A stretch of DNA of 64,000 nt from Channa striata. Taxonomy: Eukaryota > Chordata > Actinopteri > Anabantiformes > Channidae. The first letter of the stretch is position 1, and each line of letters starts with the position of its first letter. The position numbers and the translations under genes were made by a program. The stretch is taken from contig CM065176.1 in assembly GCA_033026295.1 (NCBI GenBank), positions 12,131,945 through 12,195,944 on the forward strand, read 5' to 3'. The notes under the pieces were generated by a model. The model ran no database searches. It was not told the origin of the DNA and saw only the letters and a list, made by a program, of their open reading frames with translations. Shown one piece after another: positions 1 to 12,411 of the stretch.

Positions 1-271
1 TTTATGTCGTCCGGGCCCCTTTCCCTCCTCTTCCTTTCCTCTACAGTATGCTGCCTGCTCTATATGTGGCACTGGAGTCGTTTTAGGAATCCAGTCCAAA
101 TGTTTTCCATATTAGTTCAGGCCCTTCTCTGTTTCCAAATAGCAGTCGTGCTGGGTTTATGGTGAGAGGAGGCCTCAGCGGGGAGGGGAAAGGAAAGGGG
201 AGAGAGAAGGAGACACTGCGATAGTGAGTGGAGAGGACAGAGAAGGAGCAGAGTGTGAACACGGGAGAAGA
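1..271 (+). promoter_or_regulatory. sspn: sspn 5' flank and probable 5' UTR
   Basis: This is the sequence before the sspn start codon. From about 170 it is strongly purine-rich (GA and GG runs up to about 330), as often seen in 5' UTRs. I see no clear TATA box. The transcription start cannot be placed from the sequence, and upstream non-coding exons may lie outside the window. Confidence 0.4.
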
Positions 272-499
272 ATGGGGCAGGGGCAAAAAGGTTCCTCAGA
301 CAAGAGGGAGGGCAAGAAGAAAAGAGATGAAAGCCCGGCGCCAGAAGACGGCAAAAAGTGCAGAGTTTGTCGCTTCCCTCTGCTCGTCGCCCTGCTCCAG
401 CTGCTGTTGGGGGTGGCCGTCACAGCTGTGGCCTTCCTCATGTTGGCCATCAGTGCCTCACTCGTGCCCAGGGAGACGCCACACTGGGCTGGGATCTTT
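272..499 (+). CDS. sspn: sspn coding exon 1
   Basis: Encodes residues 1-76: a Lys/Arg/Asp/Glu-rich N-terminal tail, then the first membrane helix (LLVALLQLLLGVAVTAVAFL) and the start of the first loop (RETPHWAGIF). The donor GTAAGC begins at 500, directly after the TTT codon. Reading through it into the intron gives an unrelated tail, so the exon ends here. Confidence 0.92.
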
Positions 500-3400
500 G
501 TAAGCTTCATTCTTAACATAAGCCACTACGTTCACACGCTTGCATGGAATGTCCCATTTCAGATAATTCTGCATGACCCTCGGCTACACGCCTCCATGTG
601 TTGTCCACATCACCACACTGCATGTCCATGTGGGCCCAGTCTCAGTCAGACTGTCATGCATGGGGAAATCACTGCTATGGTCATGTTCTAATAAATCTCA
701 ATCTGTTATATTCATCTGAACGTGCACGCCTGAACCTCCTCTGAGTCACATAAACTTTCCTGCACCTGCTGTCGTTTTTGTCGTATGTCCAACAAACCCT
801 CAACATCACAGCGTGGACCTTGGACACACTTTGTTGCTATAAATGTAAAGTTTGGTTAGAAAGTTTGCGAAATGTTTTAATAGGTGCGTCATTGTGCGCG
901 TTTTCTAATGAAGTCTTAAAGTCTTAGAGGAAGTATTTCTAAAGAAGACAAGCGTGAGTGTTTGAGCTAAAATCAGATAAAAACTCTTCATATATAAAGC
1001 ACGTGAAATATCAGCAGTAAGCTGTGTAGGAAGTTAAACCGTAAGCTTGTTTGTATGTGCTGAAAATAGTTAAATTAACAGCTGAAGTGTCAAGCGATGT
1101 TTGAGGCATGAAAAAACTGAAATGCCAGTTGATGTGTAAGAACCGAAAGGAGTTTATGCACCAAGTGAAATGTCATGAGGGCAGTTTGAGTTTCATTTGA
1201 AGAGTAAGAGACAGTATAGTAAATGTCAAATACATTGTAAATGAAAGCAATTTTAAACTTCAACTTCATCGCCACAGAAAGTTGACATCCATTGTCAGAT
1301 AACATGCAACAAACAACAAGCGTCGGAAGAAAAAAATGGTTCCAACAAATCCAGTTTGATCGTGTGTCAGAGTTGAAGTTTGTTCTTTTTAAATTTATGA
1401 TCACATGCGAACCAGAAGAGCAAAACAATTCATGAATTCAGATTAAGATTTAAGGTCACATTTTGCTGGTAGAACAAAAAACACGGTGTCACTGAGAGAG
1501 TGCGTCTCTTGTCTTAGCCTATCACAGACGACATCTGCTTTCGAAAAACAAACCCGGACACGACCGTCCCGAGTTAGACCTCACGAGATTCAAGCCCAGT
1601 GAAAAACACTGAGGTCATCCAGAACTTTCCAGAGAGTCTTGAGTACTTAAGAACCTGGGAAAAACATTTCAATAAGATGCTGCACGTTAGTCACAAGACT
1701 CCAATTTCACTGGAGAGACTGTGAGGGTGTCTGTGAAAGAGAGAGAGAGAGAGAGAGTAATGTAATCAGATGACAGCTTACTGCTGAATCATGCAATATT
1801 AAGAGACACCCGGTGGTGGAGGAAGAACTCGGATGTTTTACTTGAGTAAAAGTAGCAAAAGTGTGGAAATACTCGGTTACAAGTGAAAGCTCTGCATTCA
1901 AAATACCAAAATTATTACTGTGTAAAAATGCTTTGATAATGTTGCAGCTGGTTAAGTTGGAGCTAATTGGTGTTTCTACTTTCTATATGATCTGCAACAA
2001 GTCTTAATCAATAACATGTTATAATTTATTTTGTTTGATCATTTTTATGCAAATCTGCAAAGTGATTACAAAGGTAACGTACATTTACACGTGCAGTGTA
2101 GTGGAGCATGTGATGCATCTTGTGTGCACTAACTCAGAAATGCATGGGTTGATCACTGTCTAGCCTTTGTAATAAAGCAGGGCCATAACGTGAGAATGCT
2201 CTGACCAAACAACACCAAATATCTTCTGCTGTGTTGCTGCAGCTGTGTCTAGTTTCCATTCTTGGCTTCATCCTGTACTGTGTCACCTACGTCCCGGATG
2301 AGAGGACATCTGTGCAGTTCATTGTCAAGGTGAATCACCACACACATCGTGACTCATTTTCTACCAAAACATAAGTGAACAAACCAGTTTGTGCTAATAT
2401 ATGTCAAGCATGGGTTCAAATCACGCTTACTATTAACACACAACACTAGTTTGGGAGGTAGATTATAAAAAACATAAAGAAAATCAAAACCACCTCGTAA
2501 ATTAGTTATTTGTAGACACAAAGAGAGCCGTGTTTTACTCACTGCCTAAAAGAATGAAGTTTTTAGAGAACTGCAACCGCCAAGAGCATAAAGGCATTTA
2601 ACTGCATTCCTGTTTAAAAGAGCTCTGCAGGGATTCCTATGAGTGGATGAGTGCATTCATTAATGCGACTTGATCATGCAGCCTTATTAGCTGTACAATA
2701 TAAGCTGTTGGAATTTCAAGGCAATTAAAATCAGTCCAGCGAACATCTTAGTAGCAGCATCCTCTTCTGGCGTACGTCTGCTGTTTCAAAGCATTTCAGC
2801 AGTATTTGCATCAAGAAGAGCGGCTAATTTTCGAAATGGTCTCTGCAGAAAGGAAGGATAAAAAGTCAGTAGCAAGTGTGCGCATTGTGTGCTTTTTACA
2901 AAGCCTCAATCACCCAAATTACAGGGAGTTTTGTATTTTACATCTTAACGGTTGTATGAGGAGTACTTATCATGATGCAACAAGCAAGAAAATGACTTTT
3001 TCCTGCTTGCTGTAAAATAACAGTGTCATCAAAATCCTGCTCGGCAGTTAATATAGTTACAGTGGCCTCAACTTATGCAGTTTTGTGCAGCCGTCGCGTT
3101 CCTTTCCTCACTTTTTCATCTAGAACTACTGTTGTGACAGAAATATACATATAGAATTAGTCAGCTTTTTTAAATATTTGTCTCAATTCAAATTGCTCAA
3201 AGATCCTTCAGCTTTACAATATTATTTCTTAGCCTAAGAATTTATAGCTTTACAGCTTAGAAATAATTACATAATTGCTTGTGGAGCAATGCTTCCAATA
3301 GAGGAGTAACAAGTAGAGTGAGCAGAAAAGAAGCTGTAACTGAAGGTGTTCCTGCAGCCAATGTTGCTTCTTTTATTGTGTCAAGGTACTTTGTTTATTA

Positions 3401-4495
3401 TACGTGACTCCTTTCACTTTTTCATCAGCTTTTGGGTTTCAGATCATTTCCAGTAAGTGAAGTACAAAATGCTCAACAAAGTACTTGTTGATGAACCCGC
3501 TGTACAGACATCTCCCCGTGACCACACGTACCCACAATTTCACAGATGTTCCCAAATTAAAATAAATGCCATTTTGAATTAAGAACAGTTCATCTTTTGC
3601 ATAATTCCTTAAGCAGCTGTAATAATGTGCCAAATACAGCGACAAATGAGGACTGCCGTTATATAAACGACGGATTAAGACGAATGTTTAGTGTTGCTGA
3701 GATTGTGCAACAGCATAAACAACACAAAGCCACTGTTACATTTTTAAACTGTATTTTTAGACACACCGTTGTTGCCGAACATCCTCACAAAGGACGTGCA
3801 CCTAAGGTGGGAGGCGGCTGTAGCTGCAGGGCAGTCTTACATGTGTGGTGTCTGCTCTGTGCTAAAAGCTGGGCTCCTACTCGGAGGGTCAGACCTTGCC
3901 CTGTAGTATTGTGGGATAATCTCTTTGAATTGAACTTGCCACAGGCGCTGAGCCAGCATGTTTTTAAGCTACAGTTTTGGCGCTCCGAGTTAATCATGAG
4001 ACAACAGACTAAAGCAGGAGCCCAGTTTTAGAGAACAAAGAAAGAAAACACATCAAGTTGAAACAAACCGATTTTGTGATCGAAGCTTTCGAAGCAGATG
4101 TGAATGTCACACACTTCTCCTTTGCCCCTTTGCAGCTCCTCTACTTTGTCCTGTGTATAATCAGCCTGGTGATTTCAGTGCTGGTTATGGCATTTGCTGG
4201 ACACCACTACACGCAGACCAGCAGCTTCAGCTGTAAGCAGAGGGCAGAGGACTGCGTGTGCACACTGGATCCAAATGACCCGGTTGCCCGCACCTTCACC
4301 TACAAGGGGGTCAGCGACTGTGAGGCCATCACCGGAACACTCACCCTCTACTTCCTGATCCAGATCGTGCTCAACGTGTTGCAAGCACTTGTCTGTGCCG
4401 TCGGTGCCTTCATCATGTGGAAACATCGGTACCAGGTGTTCTTCGCCGGCCTACAGATCGGTCTTCCCTCCACAGAGCAGTGGCAGAAGGTTTAA
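272..4495 (+). CDS. sspn: Sarcospan, complete three-exon gene
   Basis: Sarcospan is a small four-pass membrane protein that sits with the sarcoglycans in the dystrophin-glycoprotein complex of muscle and other membranes. Coding exons are 272-499, 2243-2329 and 4136-4495 (stop TAA 4493-4495), joined in phase 0 with GT-AG borders. They give 76+29+119 = 224 aa; the human protein is 243 aa, the difference lying in the variable N-terminal tail. Visible features are a basic cytoplasmic N-terminus (residues 1-33), a CRFPLL entry into membrane segment 1 (about 36-60), segment 2 (about 73-92), segment 3 (about 106-126), a Cys-rich extracellular loop (about 127-171) and segment 4 (about 174-198). The cytoplasmic MWKHRYQVF motif follows. 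The ATG at 272 was chosen because it is the first in frame and matches the family start (MG...). An in-frame GTG at 224 is not a plausible eukaryotic start. The gene converges on itpr2, as in mammals. Confidence 0.93.
500..2242 (+). other. sspn: sspn intron 1
   Basis: GT-AG intron of 1743 bp. It contains a (GA)n run at about 1738-1758 and the dispersed repeat at about 1811-2115. I see no additional exon. Confidence 0.85.
1811..2115 (+). repeat. Teleost interspersed repeat in sspn intron 1
   Basis: The stretch (tggtggaggaagaactcgga, then ttttacttgagtaaaagtag, then ttgcagctggttaagttgga) resembles from memory a very common teleost dispersed repeat with the 'ttttacttaagtaaaagtac' core. It lies wholly inside intron 1. 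The class was not determined. A shorter related-looking piece lies near 62370-62500. Confidence 0.5.
2243..2329 (+). CDS. sspn: sspn coding exon 2
   Basis: An 87-nt exon encoding 29 residues (LCLVSILGFILYCVTYVPDE and on), the second membrane helix and the following short loop. The acceptor is ttgctgcag and the donor is GTGAAT at 2330. It was placed by matching the known sarcospan order, WAGI/F then a CLV-type helix then a DERT-type loop. Too short to stand out as an open frame on its own. Confidence 0.85.
2330..4135 (+). other. sspn: sspn intron 2
   Basis: GT-AG intron of 1806 bp, mostly AT-rich. The open frame at 3597-4031 has no recognisable similarity and is taken as chance. Nothing else is seen. 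Confidence 0.85.
4136..4495 (+). CDS. sspn: sspn coding exon 3 (terminal)
   Basis: Encodes residues 106-224. It opens with LLYFVLCIISLVISVLVMAF (helix 3), then a loop with several cysteines and the motif CTLDPNDPVARTFTYKGVSD, then helix 4 and the tail MWKHRYQVFFAGLQIG. The acceptor is cccctttgcag ending at 4135. The open frame continues upstream through intron sequence to 4058, but that part is not sarcospan-like. Confidence 0.93.
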   Translation, partial: LLYFVLCIISLVISVLVMAFAGHHYTQTSSFSCKQRAEDCVCTLDPNDPVARTFTYKGVSDCEAITGTLTLYFLIQIVLNVLQALVCAVGAFIMWKHRYQVFFAGLQIGLPSTEQWQKV

Positions 4496-5150
4496 TGTAA
4501 CGACAGAGCTGAAGGAAGTACTGGTTGGTGATGCTGTGTGATTGCACTCTTAAGGATGGGGACATTTGCCTTTTTGGTGTGTGATTAAGAGGGTTTTCTT
4601 TGATGCCAGTTTATATTAGACTTTTGCTGTAGTTTTACTATATTGGCCTTTTGCACAAATTTTATATACCATGTAAGACATTTTGTACTTTGTGTTGCAG
4701 CGACATAAAAATTTACTTGAGAAGGAAAAGAAGCAAACAACTGGTCTATTTTTGATGAACTCAAACAATTATTTTTGTCCCACAGTGTTTGTAATTATCG
4801 TCATATAAAGTTCCTATACAATTGCAACAGTGGACAAATTATAAACGCAGCACTGAAACCAAACTACTGTAGCTCATTTGTTTTTTACATGGACTATTTT
4901 GGTCAAAAATGTCCTTTGGTTGGAGTTACTGAGATTTAATGATCATAATTAGTTGCTCTAGTGATGCTTTAGGTGGCACACTGAATCATTGTGTTCTCAA
5001 ATTATGGTTTGCAAATGCTAAATGATACCGCTTAGGAAATATGATGCAAAGCTCAAAAAATCGACTAAAAACAGCAGCAAATATAAGTAAGAAAACCTGG
5101 TTTTGTAAATACTGTGTAAAAGCAAAATAAAATACACCCAGTTATCATTC
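4496..5150 (+). other. sspn: Probable sspn 3' UTR with polyadenylation signal
   Basis: AT-rich sequence after the sspn stop. The first canonical AATAAA on the + strand is at 5126-5131, followed by AC- and T-rich sequence. The true end may be earlier at a variant signal (tataaag near 4803). There is no transcript evidence, so the boundary is an inference. Confidence 0.45.
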
Positions 5151-8100
5151 TGACACTCCACTGATGTCCAGTTAAGACTGATTCTGTAGACAGTATCACA
5201 ACCAGGGCAGACTGCTCTTCCCAACACAGGCTCCAGACTGAACTGGGACGGGCTTGTGAAGGTGGATGCCAGGCCAGTAGCCAGCATGACTCAAACAGCC
5301 TGTAGGAGTCAAACTACTGCAGCCACAAAGGGAGGAGGACAGTCTGGGGCGATGAAAGGGGGACTCAGACGGGCAGCTCAACTCGAGTATCGAAATCATC
5401 TCAGCCTGTCTTTTAGAGTTTCCATTCAGGGAAGACAGACCATAGGGGAGGAAACAACCACAAATCATAGCTTTGTAATTGAAAACTCTCAGACTTTTAT
5501 TTTTACTCTCATCTCAGGAGAAGCACCAATCAGCCAGCACTGAAAGCACCTGGTGGTGTTAACGGATGGATACTCGGACCGGTCTGCAGCTACGCACACC
5601 AAATATTCAGCAAGCTGCAATGCACAGGGGGTTCTGACACCTGGGGTAAATTTTCCAAATGTCGACCCCTGTCTAGCACAACATAAAACCACCAAATGCA
5701 TTTAATGTTTTGGCTGATCTGTGTATCTGACCTGAGCACCAGAGAACAGTAAATGTGAAGCACTGTCTGTGGCAAATAGGATAAAATGTGTGCCCAGCAT
5801 GAGAGTTTAAGTCATGTGCAATGTTACACCAGTTTCGCCAATGATGAACAAATAAGATATCAATTTATATAGATATAAATATCTATATGTATATATATAT
5901 TTAGGTAATGTGAAAGTTGTGTTTGAGAAAGTAGCTTTTTATCTGGCTTAAATCAGTTTAGCCTAATGAGGAAGTGGCTCAGAATGTAACTTAAACAGAT
6001 TTATTTGCAATATTGTGTATTTGGAGGAAGCTGACAGTGTGACGTAACCAGTCACTTTAAGAGAGGTCAATGAACAGTATGAATATCCCAGATGGAATCT
6101 GTGGTGGAGAAGAAGTGACAAATGGCTGAAAATGTGGATAAATGTGATGTGGAGCAGGATTCTGATGAGCTCAGTGGATGCTGAATGCTGAACACATCCC
6201 AAGACCAACATTTCATGGTCAGAAAAGTTTCTGGAGTTACACTAAATGTAGAGGAAAAGACCCGGGAACAGGTCTAAATTCTAGTTATTGTATTTGAGGA
6301 AATATGTTGCACTCTTCCCAACAAGTTATGTGACATGTGCCATGCAGAAGTATTTTTTTTTATGGTCAGAGTCAGAAATCAACTTAGTTATTGTATGAGT
6401 AGGAAACTAAGAAAAGTGAAAAAAATGCTATTTTTGTAGGTCTAATATGAAAGTTCGACAACAATAACATGTCTCATGGCAGAATGTGATTGGTTTAACC
6501 GAGGAGTGAAATCTCGTTTCACTCATTGTGGTGAAGCAGGAACAGAAAGAAAAAGACAAATGCAGAAAAGCATCCTCATTGTGAAAAGATTCATATGTCA
6601 GTAAGTGCATTTGCTTCTCTCTATGTAAAGTTTCTTTTTTTGCTGTTCTATCACCATCAATGTACAGTTATAAAGTAGCTTAAAAACACGTGGACAAAAG
6701 TATTAGCACCCTTCAATAAAAAAACAACTCTCTGAAATATCTTTCAGAGAAAAAATAAGAAATACAAAATGTTTGAATTTATTCGAAACTTACTTTAAAA
6801 AATAGACCAAAAAAAGACCAAACCAAACAGCAGAGTGACAATTACAACAGGCTAAATGACGGATTAAAACATTAAAGATGTGTGCTGCTAATTACAGGAG
6901 AGACATTTGAAATATTACCAATTATATTATTTAGGGTCTGTCCTGACAAATCTGTCGAGACCATTTTCATTTGCTGTACCATTTAAAATTCAGTTGACTT
7001 AAAATTCAAAAGCCAGATTATTTTCTTCCACGTCTTTCCTTTGTTTAACCTTTCAAGTTGCACCTTATGTACAAGAAAATTGTAGGTTTGTGAACATCTA
7101 ACTGCATCTTCCAAGGCAAACCCATTAGGGGTCGTGAAGTGCAATGACATGAGACCCGCCTATCACTAAATCTGCTGGGAAAATGCACATTATAAATTTG
7201 TCCATCACATAAACCGTACAGTTCTCAGTCAAGACAGAATCCCAAATAAATGACTAACGTGTGCCACAAACAAGAGACAAAGTTGCTCATGTCAACGTCC
7301 AGTTGTCATTTATCCAAGTTACTGCTCACGAACTCTGTCAGTCTTGGAGAATCACCTATTTAAATATTCTATTGCTGGAATGATTTAATCCTTTATCTTA
7401 GTTTTGTGTTGACTCTATAAATCTGTTCATCTCGAGCTCGTGGGAGGGACGGCACACCCATCTGCAGTGTTTTTCCATGTGCTTGTTTAGTGCTACAATG
7501 TTCACACATCATGTGACTACTGAAGCTCAATCTCGCAGCCAGACACAGGAAGTCACATGCCAGTCATCATGGGGGCAAGTTTATTTATAAAATGACAGTG
7601 TCGAGGGACCTTCCACCCTCCTCGCTCACTAACTGCTTTCTGTGTAGTCCATTAAAAACAACACTCTGAACTCTCCACCACTATTTGAATTATGCCGCTA
7701 TTGATGTTCGTTCTTACTCGTCCATCTATTCCAGAATCTATTCTTTTTGTTTAGTTAAATGGAAATGATCGCCTACATTTATAGTTTAACTCTCTGAATC
7801 GTCCGGTGTGGTCCTGTGAGTGTGTTAAAGTCTAAACGTATGACTCACTCAAACTGCCTCCAGCCGCTGAGGTGTTTGGGACATTGGCTCATACAGTACT
7901 TATTGACCTCCTCTGGGTGTTTTCTCACTCTTGCTACTGAATACACAGAGGCTAAGCACATGATTCTTAACTGTGGCTCACAAAGTGTTTCAAAAATGAC
8001 TGTGATCCAAATGTGTCTAAGGCTGTGTTCAAAAAGTAAATAACACATGTTCATGTTTGTCAAAAAGGTTTGCCGACAGAACAAAATGAAGCCGACCACA

Positions 8101-9490
8101 TTCCGTATTATCCCGTGCTGATTTTTTTACCAAGTATTCTGAAAGACTGAACACCATAAACTTTAATGTTTTCGCAGCTGATAAAAAGCTCTCGATAGAG
8201 ACGTGATGCAGACGGAAGCAGTGCCTGTTTGTTTGGTATCATACTATGGCGAGAAGACTTTTCCCAGACAGTAATGACGGCATTATCCTCTCCCCTCCCT
8301 TTCCTCTCCTAGTCCAATACATTCCAGTAATGCTGCACTTTACCCTTCTTGTCTACGCAGTGACAGCTGCTCACCATTATGGCACTGCGTGAGCTAATTT
8401 TAATGGCTGTCACAGGCAGCAGGAGCAAATGCAGGCCTGCCAGCGTAAACAGCGAACTGCAGCCAAGAAGGATGGGCTTCTCTGTAGAGGGTAAATGACA
8501 GGACAAGATAAAAGACCAGTTGAGGCCGTTCTGTGATTTGTTTATCATCTCAAATATGTTACACACGAACAAGCGTGACGAATTATTAGTTTCCCCCAAG
8601 TGCTGAATTATCATCGATGTGGATGGATGTGTGGTGTACAGACCTCAATGTGAAACAGAATGATCAATTGTTTATGAATAAAAACACTGCAATGCAAAAA
8701 AAGCAACAATTGGAATAGACAGCACTTGATGGCAATAATTAAATATGCTTCTTATTTTCATCTCCTGATCTCCATGACCCTGTCACTCATCATTTTTAAA
8801 TGTTTTCTTTTGAAATTTGTTTAAACTGAAAGTTATTTAACAGTATTTATGAAACAAAAGTGATTAAACTATACAAACGAACCAGCAACGAATAGGTTGC
8901 TCAACTATGGCTGCATCCATATTAACAGATGTTTTCATAAACAGCTGTTTTCAAAGAGTGTCCAGCTGAGTTGATGTGTATTTTACTTTTAATCAAAGTT
9001 TTAATCTCATTTTCCCACTTAGTTTTGCTCTTTTATCCATGCAAGTATTGTAATAACCTAATTTTATTTTTAACCCAATTCTAAACTTAGAAAAAGGCTG
9101 AGCTCCAACTGATGTGAGAACAAAGGTTACAGTTAAAGAGTTCAGTTCCTGTGCATCTTAGCTATCAGCTATTAAGCTTCAATAGAATGTCAAGATGAAC
9201 TCAGTAGAAGCAGTGCTGTGTCGGCATAACTGTTGAGTTTGCCTTTACATGACGTGTGCCCAAAGTGCCGGAGTGTAAATATGACCCTTTGTGAATGAAG
9301 GCTGCGTCCTTTCGTACACATCCAGTTCCTTTGTGGACAAGTACGAGTGTGAATAAACAGTGAAGGTGTGGGTGGGTCAGTGACTGGGTTCAGCAGGTGG
9401 TGAATGTGTTCATTCATCCCCAATAAACACTGAGACCAACTCCGCTTGAAAGATGTGAACTCCAACGCACGCAAACGAGTCTTGATATAA
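5151..9490. other. Intergenic region between sspn and itpr2
   Basis: About 4.3 kb, AT-rich, with only short chance open frames on both strands. It holds a TA-rich run at about 5860-5900 and, near 6690, a short transposon-end-like phrase (ggacaaaagtattagcaccc) without a visible partner end. I see no coding exon, tRNA or other RNA gene. Confidence 0.6.
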
Positions 9491-9491
9491 A

Positions 9492-10635
9492 TTTATTACG
9501 TGACCACAAACAATTTCATTCTGTTGACTTTAACGGAAAGTGTTACAGGACAGTTGGCATTAATGAAGGCACTCATTCGTTTGTGCGGGTTTAAAACACA
9601 AATTGGACTTGACACAGTCCAAAAGACGATTAACACTAAAAAACTTTAAGAAGCAGTAGAAAATGTAGCTGATACGAGCAGACAGTAGACAGACTCTGCA
9701 GACATGAGGGGGTCCACGGTGACAGAGAACTGCAAGCTTACCATCTTCAGTCAGTACTACATTATGTGCCAATATACAATTCAGACTTAAAAGAAATTTC
9801 AAGTAAATTCAGCACAGGAAATCATAATTTTTATTCACATTACTAATACTTATGTACTCCGTAGAAATCTGTAAAAAGGCAACTTATGTGGTGCATTGAC
9901 TGCAACACTACAAAAAGCATTCAAAAACAATTCCTCAAATAAACCAATGTTTCCAGTTACAGGCCTAAACTTATATTTTGTTATGTTTTAAAAGTGCACG
10001 TTCAACAATTGTGATTTACTGTTTTTAAAAGTTAATGACTATGGCAGCGTCTATTAGAAATTAAAAAAGGTAGAGGGGAGGATTCTTTACGTTAGTACAC
10101 TCCCTCCTTCCCTGGATGCCAGACGTTCTACGTTCGCAGCCAATCACTGACCTCTGTGCGGCTAAGGATCCGGGACTGAGACAGCCGGGGACCAAAGGCT
10201 GAGACATGGCCATTCACAGAGTTGACAGCACTTAACCATTAACCTTGTCTCAACATTTTCCTCGGCCTCCGTCTGGCGCACTAACACTACACTGAAAGAC
10301 GTGTGCCGGGACCAATCACTCAGAGACGAGGTCCTATCCTCTGTACGCGAAGTGTGTGTACAGGTGCCCTGTAGAATGTGCTTTCACTGGCCGAGTCGGC
10401 ACCTAAATCACGGGTTGTGTCCAGTAACGCAGTGTTAGTTTCATTTAAAAGGCACTATGTAAAAATACTGCGGGCCTCCTGCAATTTGACATCAGTAATT
10501 GTAGGCGCCCGTCTGAGAATACGTACTGTATTGTTCTTTTGGCTGGAGTTTGTGAAAATACGCTTCTTTCTGCTTTCTTCTCTGATTCGGCACTTGAGAA
10601 GCGGCTCAGCGCGCTCTGTTTGAACCTTGAGCTCC
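9492..10635 (-). other. itpr2: Probable itpr2 3' UTR
   Basis: Downstream of the itpr2 stop codon on the - strand. Canonical AATAAA signals (read as TTTATT on the + strand) occur at 9830-9835 and 9492-9497, giving possible 3' UTRs of about 0.8 or 1.15 kb. The open frames in this stretch are unlike known proteins. The extent is inferred. Confidence 0.45.
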
Positions 10636-11682
10636 TCAGTGGGATGTGATGTGATGGTTGGGCTGAGGAGGACCCAGAAATCCAAGCCTCTGCTTGTTCT
10701 TCCTCTGTTCTGTCATCTGTGGAGGAGGCAGCAAGAGGAAAAAAAAATACCAACCTGGAGTTAGTTTTGGTTTTACTGTACATGTCGTATCACCATGATA
10801 TGGATGTCATGCATGTGCCATTATTGTTTCCCATGGCACTTTATTAAGAAAAACAGTGCTCCTGATATATGTATTGCAAAATCCAATACTTTAGTTAACT
10901 AAAACACTCTTTGCTACTTTACAAAATTAATTTAGTTGTGTTGTAATGTAATGGACGTAACAAAAACGTCTTGAAATATTTATTTCAAATATTGCAGCAT
11001 CACTGTTATGACTGGAAACTAAAGTGTGCTTTGGAAAATTCATTGAGGCACACAGTCTTGTGCGTGCATGTTATTGTGCAGGACTGTGACCTGCACGTTG
11101 GATGTTGAGTGTGTGTGGGGGAAGTTCCATGAATCAGAAGCAGCTGGTTTCTCACATTTACAGTGTTTTCAGTGTTGGTGTCATATTGCAGGCTACTGGT
11201 TCTGTAAACCATAAAGTGGACGTACAAATTAATAAAAAGGGTTTATGCGGTGCAGAACCCTAAAATCCACACAAACACAAGTGGACACACAATTTCAGCT
11301 TTGATAGTGTAAAGGGCTGAGGGCTGAGGTTGTAATGAGGGTGGAGCTGCAGGTTTCTGTCCCTAACAGTCCGAGTTCAGAGCGGGTGTGAGACCTGCAG
11401 GCCTCCTCTCCTTACTGCAGAGCTGGAGTTGGGCCTTTAACACACCTGCAGCACACTCTAAAAAGGTGTTTGTTTGGTAAAAAGGCAGGATGACATCCTG
11501 GCTAAGCATATGCACCATATTAATGGCGGCTGTAGCTCATTTGATAAGACAGTTGCCACAGGGTCAGTGGTTCGATCCCTGGTCCCTCCTCGCTACATGT
11601 CGAAGGGTCCTTGGGCAAGACACTAAACCCCAAGCTGCTCCCGACGGGTCAGGTGAGCACCCTGCATGGCAGCCATCACCAC

Positions 11683-11757
<75 letters not shown>

Positions 11758-12378
11758 AATGGGTGAATGAGAGGCTACATTTTAAAGATAAAATATAAAA
11801 CTATATAAGAGGGCATTTATTAGCCATTATAGACTGTAAACCCAGTTTCTAATAATACAAGGGAGATAAGCATCAGATAAGCATCAGTGTCTTGCTCAAG
11901 GGCACTTCCACAGCACATAAACTTGATTGTTCCACGTGTTCCACGAGGGATCTTACAGAGTGGGGAGAGTTGGGCCGACAGAGGTTGTTGTTTTGTTTAT
12001 CATAGTGTGAGCCTCCCTGTTTTCACACATCTGGTAGAAGAGGAACAAGGACAGACCTGTGACTGGAATCACATGCAGGAGAGGCAGGTGATGAGAGTGA
12101 TCAGTCACATTGCAGCAGCAGCAGAGCTAGTCATCCAAACAGCCAGAGGCTCATTGGAGGCTTCAAGTTGTGCTGATCACTGACGTGATAGTCACCTATC
12201 GTGGTGAGTTCAGGAGCGTCAAGTGAGTGTGACGCATTCAAAACAGAAACGGATGACAAAATGAGTCTGCTGATGCAGTCTCCTCCGTCATGTGACCCTT
12301 TCCCTGTAGGTGTCTTTTAGGTGGACTGTCGATTTCATAGTCGCCTACAGTTTACAGTCGCATAGTTCCCACCACAGC

Positions 12379-12411
<33 letters not shown>

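Noticed and set aside
224..271. In-frame extension of sspn from a GTG at 224
   Set aside because: A non-AUG start is unlikely when an ATG matching the family start follows at 272.
6690..6720. Transposon-end-like phrase ggacaaaagtattagcaccc
   Set aside because: No partner inverted end found nearby; too little to call an element.
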